Shown here: positions 19,128-27,279 of the stretch, one piece after another
Position numbering within the stretch: the first letter of the stretch is position 1
How the letters are laid out: each line of letters begins with the position of its first letter
DNA from: Reyranella massiliensis 521
Lineage (GTDB): Bacteria > Pseudomonadota > Alphaproteobacteria > Reyranellales > Reyranellaceae
Direction: 5' to 3'
NCBI GenBank assembly: GCA_945860205.1
Contig: CAMARK010000006.1
Span: 20,725-84,724, forward strand
DNA length: 64,000 nt
Translations under genes and position numbers: made by a program
The notes under the pieces: model-generated
What the model saw: only the letters and a program-made list of their open reading frames with translations
Told to the model about the DNA's origin: nothing
The model's database searches: none

Positions 19128-20780
19128 CTATGCCCGCTTCCGGTCGTACTTCGATTGCTTGCCCGTGCCGTAGAGTTTTAGCGCGCCCTCGGGGCCGGTT
19201 GCGTTGGGCCGCTGAAAAATCCAATTCTGCCAGGCCGAGAGCCGCGCGAAGATCTTGGTCTCCATCGTCTCCGGCCCGGCGAAGCGCAGATTGGCCTCCA
19301 TGCCGATCAGCCCGTCGGGCGAGAAGCCGGCGCGTTCTTCGACGGCCAGCCGGACCTCGTCTTCCCAATCGATATCGTCGGGCGTGAAGGTGACGAGGCC
19401 TGCCTCGTCGGCAGCCTCGGCGTCGAGCGCAATGCCGGTCTCTTCCTTCAGCCCGTCGACATGCCTGGGATCGGACAGGAAGCGCGTGGCGAGCCTCGTG
19501 AGGCCGTTGCCCATGGGGTAGGGGCCGAAATTCATCGCCGTGAGCCTAAGCGTCGCGGCCGGCAGGTTCGATCCTTCCACGATGCCGTCCAACATGTAGG
19601 AGCGGTCCGCGGCCAGCACGATTTCCAGCAAGGTGCCGGTGAAGCACGAGCCCGGCTCGACCAGCGCAATCAGGCTGCGCGAGCTCACGTCGAGGCGCTT
19701 CAGCGTGCGCTTCCAGTAGAGCACGATCTCCTGCACCAGCCAGTTCGACGCTTCCTTGGCGAGCAGCGCGTCGTAGGCCTCGACCATCGCCGCATCGCCC
19801 TGGCTCGTGAGCACCCAGGTGCCGATCTCGGTCTCGTTGAGGCGGAGATGCATCATGGCGTCGTCGAGATCGCGCGCCAGCGCCAGCGGCCAGAAGGCGG
19901 CGCCGGCAGCATGGATATCGGCCGGCGGTGACGTGGGGCCGTTGAGGCGCAGCTTTGCTGAGCGACCTTCGCGATCGATCTCGACGGTGAGATGGCCATA
20001 GCGGATCGTGTCGCCGTCGATCGCGCGCTCGACGGTGGGGAGTGTGATGCCCTTGGCACCCTTTGGCCGCACCGACTTGGCCGCCGTTTCCTCGGCGATC
20101 TTTCGGGTCTCGTCTGTGAGCTTGCTGGGCGGGATCAACCGGTCGACCAGCCGCCATTCCTGCGCGCGCTTGCCGCGCAATCCTTCGGCGGTGGTGCAGA
20201 AGAAATCGGCGTGGTCACGCCGCACCATGCGCTTGTCGACAAGCCGTGTCAGGCCACCGGTGCCGGGCAGCACGGCGAGCAGCGGCAGCTCGGGCAGCGA
20301 CACCGCGCTCGACCCATCGTCGGCCAGCAGGATCTGCTCGCAGGCCAGCGCCAGCTCGTAGCCGCCGCCGGCGGCGATACCGTTGATCGAGCAGATGTAG
20401 GTCTGGCCGGAATGCTGGCTGGCATCTTCGATCGCAAGCCGCGTCTCGTTGGTGAACTTGCAGAAGTTCACCTTGTGGTCGTGCGTGCTGAGACCCAGCA
20501 TGTTGATGTTGGCGCCGGAGCAGAAGACACGGTCGCGCTGCGAGCGGATCACCACCGCGCCGATCTCGGGATGCTCGAAGCGCAGGCGCTGCACGGCATC
20601 GGCCAGTTCGATATCGACACCGAGATCGTATGAATTGAGTTTGAGCTTGTAGCCGGGCTTGAGCCCGCCATCCTCGCTCACGTCCATGGTGAGATAGGCG
20701 ACGCCATTCTCCAGCGCGAGCTTCCAGTGCCGGTAGCGCTCCGGCGCGGTACGGAAGTCGATGATGGCGGTTTCGGCCAT
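19128..20780 (-). CDS. boxC: 2,3-epoxybenzoyl-CoA dihydrolase BoxC
   Basis: 550 residues, matching BoxC, which is a double-length crotonase fold. The first crotonase half includes SGANINMLGLSTHDHKV and GIAAGGGYELALACEQIL (oxyanion hole), and the C-terminal part is the BoxC-specific extension. It hydrolyses the benzoyl-CoA epoxide and opens the ring, releasing formate and an aldehyde CoA-thioester. It is the first gene of the boxC-boxB pair, preceded by a perfect 8-6-8 palindrome. Confidence 0.95.
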   Translation of the reverse strand: MAETAIIDFRTAPERYRHWKLALENGVAYLTMDVSEDGGLKPGYKLKLNSYDLGVDIELADAVQRLRFEHPEIGAVVIRSQRDRVFCSGANINMLGLSTHDHKVNFCKFTNETRLAIEDASQHSGQTYICSINGIAAGGGYELALACEQILLADDGSSAVSLPELPLLAVLPGTGGLTRLVDKRMVRRDHADFFCTTAEGLRGKRAQEWRLVDRLIPPSKLTDETRKIAEETAAKSVRPKGAKGITLPTVERAIDGDTIRYGHLTVEIDREGRSAKLRLNGPTSPPADIHAAGAAFWPLALARDLDDAMMHLRLNETEIGTWVLTSQGDAAMVEAYDALLAKEASNWLVQEIVLYWKRTLKRLDVSSRSLIALVEPGSCFTGTLLEIVLAADRSYMLDGIVEGSNLPAATLRLTAMNFGPYPMGNGLTRLATRFLSDPRHVDGLKEETGIALDAEAADEAGLVTFTPDDIDWEDEVRLAVEERAGFSPDGLIGMEANLRFAGPETMETKIFARLSAWQNWIFQRPNATGPEGALKLYGTGKQSKYDRKRA

Positions 20781-20791
20781 GGTGTTTCCTA

Positions 20792-20813
20792 TTTCAGTAA
20801 TCCGGTACTGAAA
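20792..20813. promoter_or_regulatory. Palindromic operator candidate upstream of boxC
   Basis: TTTCAGTA-N6-TACTGAAA is a perfect inverted repeat starting 12 bp upstream of the boxC start and 44 bp from the divergent GNAT start. Its position in a 77-bp divergent gap suggests a repressor site. The Rrf2-family gene in the divergent operon is the nearest candidate regulator; the pairing is inference. Confidence 0.6.
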
Positions 20814-20857
20814 TACCTATTTACTTTCCCCACCGCAAGTTCATTCTGTCAATATCC

Positions 20858-21277
20858 ATGGTCGCTGTCCGCCCTGCCCAAGCCTCTGATCTGTCAGCAA
20901 TTTCCGCGCTGGACGCCCGCCTGACGGGTACCTCCAAGCCGGAATACTGGCCGGAAAGGCTGGCCCCAGGCCTCCATTTCCTGGTGGCCGAGACCGGCAA
21001 GGGCGCCTTCGCGGGCTTCATCGCGGGCGAAGTTCGGGCCTGGGAATTCGGCCAGCCGCCGGCCGGCTGGGTCTTCGCCATCCAGATCGATCCAAAACTT
21101 CGCCTCAAGGGCACCGGCAGCGCGCTGTTCGAGGCGCTGGTGGCGCGCTTCAAGGCTGAAGGCGTGACGCGTGTGCGCACCCTGGTCGATCGCAAGGATC
21201 ATCTGATCCTCTCTTTCTTCCGCGCCCAAGGGATGGTCGCCGGGCCGTCGCTGCAACTCGATATGGAATTGCCGTGA
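20858..21277 (+). CDS. GNAT family N-acetyltransferase
   Basis: 139 residues with an N-terminal VRPAQASDLSAISALDARL strand-helix and an acetyl-CoA loop region (DPKLRLKGTGSALFEAL, a variant of the R/Q-x-x-G-x-G/A motif). The substrate is unknown. It is divergent from boxC, and its stop overlaps the Rrf2-family start as GTGA, so the two are co-translated. Such pairs can mean that the acetyltransferase modifies a nearby protein such as a CoA ligase, but that is speculation. Confidence 0.8.
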   Translation: MVAVRPAQASDLSAISALDARLTGTSKPEYWPERLAPGLHFLVAETGKGAFAGFIAGEVRAWEFGQPPAGWVFAIQIDPKLRLKGTGSALFEALVARFKAEGVTRVRTLVDRKDHLILSFFRAQGMVAGPSLQLDMELP

Positions 21278-21675
21278 AGCTGCAGACGGCGACGCGGCTC
21301 GGCCTCTACGCCACGCTCGAACTCGCGCGTGATCCGGCGCAGACCCTGTCGTCGGCCGATCTCGCCGAGCGCTTCGGCGTGTCGACGCATCATCTCGCCA
21401 AGGTCCTGCGCACGCTCTCGAACGCGGGCCTGGTGCAGGCCGAACGCGGCGCCTCGGGCGGCTACCGCTTCACTGGCAACCGCCGTCGCGTTACCCTGAT
21501 GGATATCGTCGCCTTGTTCGAACCGGCGCCGGGCAACCGCGCCAAGGAGCCCGGAGAGGACACCGCCATCGGTGGGGCGCTGCAGCGCGTGCTTCAGGAA
21601 ATCGACGAGATCGCCGAAGCGACGCTGCGCTCGGTCAGCCTGGAGACTATGCTGAAGCGTCCGACCGACCGGTAA
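21274..21675 (+). CDS. Rrf2-family transcriptional regulator (BadM-like, no cysteine)
   Basis: 133 residues from GTG 21274. The winged-helix shows the family pattern LSSADLAERFGVSTHHLAKVLRTL and GASGGYRF. There is no cysteine, so it cannot bind an Fe-S cluster as IscR or NsrR do. In this respect it resembles BadM of Rhodopseudomonas palustris, an Rrf2 repressor of benzoate genes. With boxCB transcribed away from it across a palindrome, a role in benzoate control is plausible but unproven. Confidence 0.8.
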   Translation: MKLQTATRLGLYATLELARDPAQTLSSADLAERFGVSTHHLAKVLRTLSNAGLVQAERGASGGYRFTGNRRRVTLMDIVALFEPAPGNRAKEPGEDTAIGGALQRVLQEIDEIAEATLRSVSLETMLKRPTDR

Positions 21676-21679
21676 CCGC

Positions 21680-22357
21680 ATGCTCGCACGCCTGGCCTGT
21701 CTTGCCGCCCTGCTGTTGCCCGCCGCCGCGCTTGCGCAGGCGACCGGCGGGGAGCCGAAGGCCTGCGTGCCGAACGGCGCACCGCCCACCCAGGAATACG
21801 AGCGCGAGAGCCAAACCAAGGAATGGCCGCAGGAAGCGCAGCGCTTCAGGGGTGACGTACCGAATGTGGCGCGCCAAGGCGACCGGCTCCGTCTGGCGAT
21901 CGATGGCGGCAAGGTGGTCGAGCTGCAGGACTGTCCCTACGGCGACACCGCCTATCAGTATCTCTACGAAAGATTCGACGATCCCGGCCGCTCCTACGTC
22001 GTCCGCACGCCGGCCTACGAAGACTTTTCCTACACGCTGGTGATGAAGCGCACGGGCCGGCTGTTCAACGTCTATGGCGCGCCGGTCTGGGCGTCGGACA
22101 AGTCGAGGTTCCTCAGCGTTGCCTGCTCGCTCCTGCCGGAAAGAGGCACTCTCTCGATTCACAAGCCGTCAGACGACGGCCTCGCCGTCGAGGCGGAGAT
22201 CGCCTTGCCTTGCGCGATGGAAAGTTGTTCGGCGCGCTGGGATTTCCATTCCTGGATCTCGGTCTCCTGCACGCCGCGCGACGAGACGGGCAAGAAGGGC
22301 ACCGAGTTCGTCGTGCTGCGCGGCAACGACGGCAAGTGGAACAGGTTCGGGCGCTAG
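21680..22357 (+). CDS. Secreted protein of unknown function
   Basis: 225 residues beginning with a signal peptide (MLARLACLAALLLPAAALAQ). The mature part has six cysteines, consistent with periplasmic disulfides. No domain is recognised. It starts 4 bp after the Rrf2 gene and ends 6 bp from the convergent acyl-CoA dehydrogenase stop. Confidence 0.65.
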   Translation: MLARLACLAALLLPAAALAQATGGEPKACVPNGAPPTQEYERESQTKEWPQEAQRFRGDVPNVARQGDRLRLAIDGGKVVELQDCPYGDTAYQYLYERFDDPGRSYVVRTPAYEDFSYTLVMKRTGRLFNVYGAPVWASDKSRFLSVACSLLPERGTLSIHKPSDDGLAVEAEIALPCAMESCSARWDFHSWISVSCTPRDETGKKGTEFVVLRGNDGKWNRFGR

Positions 22358-22363
22358 GCCTTG

Positions 22364-23557
22364 TTAGGTTTGGCCCCAGCCCTCGCGCGTCTGCGGCAGC
22401 TTCTTCTTGAGGAGCGCGCCCGCCACGACGTTGCGCAGCACTTCCGCCGTGCCGCCGCCGATGGTGAACATGCGGACGTCGCGCGCCATGCGCTCCAGTG
22501 GCAACTCGCGGCTGTAGCCCCGCGCGCCGAAGAACTGCAATGCCTCGTTCACGATCTGGATGGCGCTCTCTGACGTGAACACCTTGGCCTGGGCGGCCAT
22601 CAGCATGTCGGGGAAGCCGCCTTCGCCGCTCCGCGCGGCGTTGTAGACCAGCGCCCGTGCCGCCGAGAGCTTGATCGACATGTCGGCTAGCTTCCACTGC
22701 AGGCCCTGGAACTCATTGATCGGACGGCCGAACTGGTGACGCTTCTCGGACCAGTCGAGTGCGAGCTGATAGGCACCCTCGGCGATGCCGAGCGCCACCG
22801 TGGCGGCACCGACGCGCTGGCTGTTGTAAGCGGTCATCAGGTCGGCGAAACCCTTCTTCAGGCCGCGCGGCGGGATCACCAGCGCCGAGGGCGGCACGTC
22901 CATGTCCTCGAAGTCGATCACCGCCTCGGGAATGCCGCGCAGCCCCATGGTCGGCTCGCGCTTGGTGATTTTTAACCCCTTGGTCTCATCGCGGATGGCG
23001 AGGAAGCCGCCAATGCCCTCGTAGTTGTTCTTCTCGTCGTAGACCTTGGCGAAGATCAGGTGCAGCCGTGAGACGCCGCCGCCGGTGATCCAGTGCTTGC
23101 GGCCGTTGATGACGTAGCGGTTGCCCTTCTTGTCGGCGCGCGTGGTCATGCCGTTGGCGTCGGAGCCGGCCTCGGGTTCGGTGATGCAGATGGCGGGCTT
23201 GTCGCCGGCCAGCACCATGTCGGCGCACATCTTCTTCTGCTCCTCGGAGCCGTAGGCCATTACCGCGCTGATCGCGCCCATGTTGGTCTCGACGGCAATG
23301 CGGCCGGTGACCGCGCAGGCCGCCGACAGTGCCTCGATCGCCAGCACGGCCTCGAGCCAGCCCTTGCCCTGGCCTCCGTACTGCGTGGGGATCGTCATGC
23401 CGATCAGCTTGGCGTCCTTCAACAGTTCGACATTGTCCCAGGGATATTGCTCGGTGCGGTCGACCTCGGCGGCTCGCTTGGTCACCGGCCCCGAGGCCAG
23501 TTCGCGGGCGCGGGCCTGCAGCTTCACCTGGTCGGGCGACAGTCCGGACGCGTTCAT
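22364..23557 (-). CDS. Acyl-CoA dehydrogenase family flavoprotein
   Basis: 397 residues from ATG 23557. FAD-binding landmarks are present (CITEPEAGSDANG, RKHWITGGG, and the C-terminal FFGARGYSRELPLERMARD). The usual catalytic Glu before GTxE is Gly (TIGGGTAE), and the isovaleryl-CoA-type alternative on the mid helix is Gln (YNSQRVG). Glu90 in RIAVETN is at about the place of the Asp base of cyclohexanecarboxyl-CoA dehydrogenases, so a cyclic acyl-CoA substrate is possible. The start overlaps the upstream cyclase stop as ATGA. Confidence 0.85.
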   Translation of the reverse strand: MNASGLSPDQVKLQARARELASGPVTKRAAEVDRTEQYPWDNVELLKDAKLIGMTIPTQYGGQGKGWLEAVLAIEALSAACAVTGRIAVETNMGAISAVMAYGSEEQKKMCADMVLAGDKPAICITEPEAGSDANGMTTRADKKGNRYVINGRKHWITGGGVSRLHLIFAKVYDEKNNYEGIGGFLAIRDETKGLKITKREPTMGLRGIPEAVIDFEDMDVPPSALVIPPRGLKKGFADLMTAYNSQRVGAATVALGIAEGAYQLALDWSEKRHQFGRPINEFQGLQWKLADMSIKLSAARALVYNAARSGEGGFPDMLMAAQAKVFTSESAIQIVNEALQFFGARGYSRELPLERMARDVRMFTIGGGTAEVLRNVVAGALLKKKLPQTREGWGQT

Positions 23558-25065
23558 GAATGTTTTTCCTGGTTGTTGGGATCGATGCTGAAGACGGCGA
23601 CCGCATCGCTGCGGCCGCGCACGACGACGCTGCCCAGTGCTGCGAACTTGAACTCGCCATTGCATGCCGTGCAGGTGCTTTCCGAAACCAGAATGCGCGT
23701 GCCGTGCTGCTTGTTCAACTCTTCAAGCCGCGATGCGAGGTTCACGGCGTCGCCGAGCAGGGTGAAGCTCATGCGCTGGCCGGCGCCGACCGAACCGCCG
23801 ATCACGTTGCCCGTGCTGATGCCGATCCGGGTGGCGAAGGCCACGCCCTGGTCACCGAAGACGCGGCTGCCGACGGCGCGCTGGATATCGATTGCCGCGC
23901 GCACCGCGGCGGCCGCGTGGTCTTCGCAGGCGAGCGGCATGTTGAAACTCGCGAACAGGCCGTCGCCGATGAAGGTATTGACCACGCCACCGTGGGCACG
24001 GATCGGTCCCAGCACCGTCTCGAGATATTCGTTGAGCGCCGTCACCAGCCGGTCGGGCGCCAGATATTCGGCGATGGTGGTGAAGCCCGCGATGTCGGTG
24101 AACAGGACCGTGGCCTCGCGCGTCTCTCCCGCCAGCACGCCCTGGCCCTCGCGGTGCAGGATGGTCGAGGCCACGCTCTGGTCGACGTAGCGGCCGAAGG
24201 TCTCGCGGATGCGTTCGCGCTCGCGCAGCCCCTCGACCATGTTGTTGAACTGGCCGGTGAGTTCGCCGACGTCGTCGTTGGAGGTCACGGGCACACGCAC
24301 GCTGAGGTCGCCGGCGGCCACCTTCGTCATTGCGCTTGAGAGCGTGTGGAGGGGGCGCAGCAGCGATCGGCTGATGAAGTAGGCCGTGATGGCCACCCCT
24401 ATCACGGCCGAGGCGATATCGATCAGGATCTCGGACTGCAGGCGCTCGGCTTCGTAGGAGAAGAGGTCGGCCAGAATGGCCGCCAGCGGGCCGATCGAAA
24501 TCACCAGCAACCCGACGAGGAGTTTTATCGTGTAGCTGCCGAAGAATAGGCCGAGGTTCCGGCCGTAGTGTCTGAAGATGAAGGTGCAGAGGCTGGCGAG
24601 GTAGTCGCTGACGACGAAGTAGGTGTAGGTGAAATAGAAGATCGTGAGGACCACCAACCCGACGAAGAGGTCGCCGATTGTGGGTTTGGGGATACCGGCC
24701 GATTCGTCGACCCACCAAGGCACCGAAAATCTGAAGGCCCAGACGGCTAGAGCCAGAATTGCCGTCGTTTGCGCCGTCAGCAGCGGCAGCTGGGTGAGGC
24801 GGCGCTGGATGTCCTCGAACGGGATGGTGCCGTCGAGATAACGCCGGACCGGCTCGAACAGCTGGCGGACGACCAGCCAATTGACGCCGAGCAGGAGCAG
24901 CAGGCTGATGCCGACCTGTCGCCAAGCGCTGGCCCAGGCACCCGAAGTCGCCATGAAGATCACGGTGATGGCGAAGTCGAAGAAGAAGACCGACGTTGCC
25001 ATCCAGAGATAGCGCCGGCGAATCGCGGCGATCTCGGCAGATATCGCGGGGACAGGAACGTTCAT
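23554..25065 (-). CDS. Membrane-bound class III adenylate/guanylate cyclase with HAMP domain
   Basis: 503 residues from ATG 25065; the longer ORF upstream is low-complexity shadow. The N-terminal half has about six membrane spans, then a HAMP domain (RPLHTLSSAMTKVAAGDLSV). The cyclase domain starts near residue 300: metal Asp residues lie in VLFTDIAGFTT and FIGDGLFASF, and the transition-state Asn/Arg region is LLGDAVNLASRLEELN. It makes cAMP or cGMP in response to a membrane signal. The ATGA overlap with the acyl-CoA dehydrogenase start is unusual. Confidence 0.88.
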   Translation of the reverse strand: MNVPVPAISAEIAAIRRRYLWMATSVFFFDFAITVIFMATSGAWASAWRQVGISLLLLLGVNWLVVRQLFEPVRRYLDGTIPFEDIQRRLTQLPLLTAQTTAILALAVWAFRFSVPWWVDESAGIPKPTIGDLFVGLVVLTIFYFTYTYFVVSDYLASLCTFIFRHYGRNLGLFFGSYTIKLLVGLLVISIGPLAAILADLFSYEAERLQSEILIDIASAVIGVAITAYFISRSLLRPLHTLSSAMTKVAAGDLSVRVPVTSNDDVGELTGQFNNMVEGLRERERIRETFGRYVDQSVASTILHREGQGVLAGETREATVLFTDIAGFTTIAEYLAPDRLVTALNEYLETVLGPIRAHGGVVNTFIGDGLFASFNMPLACEDHAAAAVRAAIDIQRAVGSRVFGDQGVAFATRIGISTGNVIGGSVGAGQRMSFTLLGDAVNLASRLEELNKQHGTRILVSESTCTACNGEFKFAALGSVVVRGRSDAVAVFSIDPNNQEKHS

Positions 25066-25115
25066 GCCCGCCGGTATATACCCGGCGGGCCGAGCGTTCG
25101 AAACGCCGAAGAGTG

Positions 25116-26207
25116 CTAGGCCGTCAGTTCGCGCGCCGTGATGCGGTACTTGAACTGGTCCGGGTCGAGTGAATCGAGGAACCCGGCTTTGTTCTCGGCC
25201 TGCGGGTACGTCAGGAACGGGATCGCCGGCTCGTTCGAGCCGGGCAGCTTGAGGTCGTGCGCGACGTTGAAGGCGACCCAGTTGCCTTCCCACGAACCGA
25301 ACAGCGCCCGGCGCACCACCACGACCTTGGGATCGGTCATCGCGAGGTTGGCCGGCGGCTCCTCGAGCACGACCTTGCGCACGTCGGCGGGATCGACCGG
25401 CGTCCAGCCGCTGCCCACGAGCCAGACCTCGGCGCGGCAATGCTGCGCCTTGCTGACGACTTCGGAGCCCGCGCCCAGCGCCTTGAACCCGAACTCAGAC
25501 GGCGCGACGCGGAGGCCGTAGACGTCGCGCGCCGGCAGGCCGACCGAGCGCGCCAGGCCGACGAACAACGCATTGAGGTCGGCACATTTGCCGCTGAGGT
25601 TGCCGGTCCTGATCATCGTGGTGATGTCGCCGACACCGCAGCCCAGCGTCTTGGGATTGCGGAAGGTGTTCTCGACCACCCAGTCGTAGATTGCGCGGGC
25701 CTTGGCGGTATCGTCGCGCTTGCCGCGCACGATGCCTTCGGCGGTTTCCTTGACCAGGCCGTCGGTCGGCAACAGGTCGGTGGCGGCAAGGTTGAGCTTG
25801 CGCTCGGCGTCACTGAGCGGTGCTGCCGTCCCTTTGCCGGGGGTAACGGCGCGATTTTGCGTCTGCACCTGCGCCGTGACTTCGATCACCGGCGAGAGCT
25901 GGTCGCTCGCCCATTCGACGCGCAGCATCTCGGCGCCGTACTTGGGATCGCGCACCCGCTCGGTCACGCGCGCGTCGCCCTTCCAGGTGACATTGCCCGG
26001 CCGCTGCCAGTCGGCGGCCTCGAAGGTCGGCAGCGGGATCCAGGCCTTGTTGGCGCCGGCCGTCGGCTCGACCTGCATGGTCAACACGAAGCTTCGCCAG
26101 CCCTTGGGCACGGGCGCGAAGGTGGCCTGGGCCGACGCCAGGCGCGGCGAGAGACCGATGGCGCCGGCGGCGATGCCGGCTTTGAACATGTCGCGACGAT
26201 TGATCAT
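25116..26207 (-). CDS. Transglutaminase-like cysteine peptidase family protein, Tat-exported
   Basis: 363 residues from ATG 26207. The N-terminus NRRDMFKAGIAAGAIGLS is a Tat-type signal. The transglutaminase core has the catalytic Cys in GKCADLNALFVGLARSVGLP, His in AQHCRAEVWL and Asp in TPVDPADV, so the triad is intact. Bacterial relatives cleave or cross-link periplasmic proteins or peptides; the target is unknown. It lies 50 bp upstream of the cyclase on the same strand. Confidence 0.8.
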   Translation of the reverse strand: MINRRDMFKAGIAAGAIGLSPRLASAQATFAPVPKGWRSFVLTMQVEPTAGANKAWIPLPTFEAADWQRPGNVTWKGDARVTERVRDPKYGAEMLRVEWASDQLSPVIEVTAQVQTQNRAVTPGKGTAAPLSDAERKLNLAATDLLPTDGLVKETAEGIVRGKRDDTAKARAIYDWVVENTFRNPKTLGCGVGDITTMIRTGNLSGKCADLNALFVGLARSVGLPARDVYGLRVAPSEFGFKALGAGSEVVSKAQHCRAEVWLVGSGWTPVDPADVRKVVLEEPPANLAMTDPKVVVVRRALFGSWEGNWVAFNVAHDLKLPGSNEPAIPFLTYPQAENKAGFLDSLDPDQFKYRITARELTA

Positions 26208-26383
26208 TTCTTGTCCTCCCCATGGCGATGCGTGCCGGGGAGGGTGCGCGTTCCCGTCGTCGGGAAGGCCGCAAATCATCCCGGATCAAATCCGCGCCGC
26301 ACGCGGCAGCGGTCTGTACCGGATGTGCCTAGAATTGCAGGGTGGTGGTGCAGCCGTCAACCGGCCGTGCTAGGTCGGCCGGC

Positions 26384-27265
26384 ATGACGCTACCGCTGGC
26401 CGACCTCAACCGAATGACCCTCCCGGCCTTTTCCGGCGCGGTCGGCGAGACCTTCGAACTGGCGCCCTGGGTGGCCGAAGCGGCCTGGGCGAAGCGCCCT
26501 TTTGCCAGCGTAAAGGCGCTGCACGAGGCGATGATGGGCGCGGTGCGGTCGGCGCCTCGCGAACGACAGCTCGAGTTCCTGCGCGGCCATCCCGACCTCG
26601 CCGGCAAGGCCGCCCGCGCCGGCGCGATCACCGATGACTCGAAGAGCGAACAGTCGAGCGTCGGCCTCGATTCGCTGGGCGAGGACGACTTCGCGCGCTT
26701 CCATCGCCTGAACGATGCCTACCGGGCGAAGTTCGGCTTTCCATTTATCGTCTGTGTGCGCCGCCACACGCGCGATTCGATCCTGACGCAGTTCGAACGC
26801 CGTCTCGGCCACGACGACGCCACGGAGTTCGCCGCCGCGCTGATGGAAGTCTTCTACATCACGCGCCTGCGCATCGCGGCCAAGGTGACGGGCGAGGGCA
26901 TGCCGCGGGTGAGCGGCCGCCTCAGCACCCATGTGCTCGACACGCATGCCGGCCGGCCGGCGGTGGGCGTCTTGGTCGAGCTCTACGAATTCGCCGGCGA
27001 AGCCGCGCATTGCATCGCCACCGCGGTCACCAATGCCGATGGCCGCACCGACTGGCCTTTGATTGGCGGCCGGCCGTTGCCGATCGGGCGCTACGAATTG
27101 CGCTTCGCCGTCGGTAACCATTTCCGCAGCAGGGGCATCGAGCAGGGCGATCCGCCATTCCTCGACATCGTACCTTTGCGCTTTTCTATTGCCGAGCCGG
27201 AAGGGCATTATCACGTGCCGTTGCTCTGCACGCCCTGGAGCTATTCGACCTATCGCGGCAGTTGA
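26384..27265 (+). CDS. Bifunctional OHCU decarboxylase / 5-hydroxyisourate hydrolase (UraD-UraH fusion)
   Basis: 293 residues. The N-terminal OHCU decarboxylase domain (about 1-168) keeps the catalytic His69 in GHPDLAGK, Glu89 in SKSEQ and Arg161. The C-terminal HIU hydrolase (transthyretin-like, about 178-293) keeps His183 in STHVLDTHAG, Arg221 in DGRTD, His275/His277 in GHYHVP and the YRGS tail. It would convert 5-hydroxyisourate to allantoin in uric acid breakdown. There is no signal peptide, so it is cytoplasmic. It heads an array of three related genes. Confidence 0.92.
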   Translation: MTLPLADLNRMTLPAFSGAVGETFELAPWVAEAAWAKRPFASVKALHEAMMGAVRSAPRERQLEFLRGHPDLAGKAARAGAITDDSKSEQSSVGLDSLGEDDFARFHRLNDAYRAKFGFPFIVCVRRHTRDSILTQFERRLGHDDATEFAAALMEVFYITRLRIAAKVTGEGMPRVSGRLSTHVLDTHAGRPAVGVLVELYEFAGEAAHCIATAVTNADGRTDWPLIGGRPLPIGRYELRFAVGNHFRSRGIEQGDPPFLDIVPLRFSIAEPEGHYHVPLLCTPWSYSTYRGS

Positions 27266-27279
27266 GGGAGGGAAGTTCG

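Noticed and set aside
23554-25440. 628-residue form of the HAMP-cyclase
   Set aside because: The first 125 residues are an out-of-frame reading of the transglutaminase gene; coding character begins at ATG 25065.
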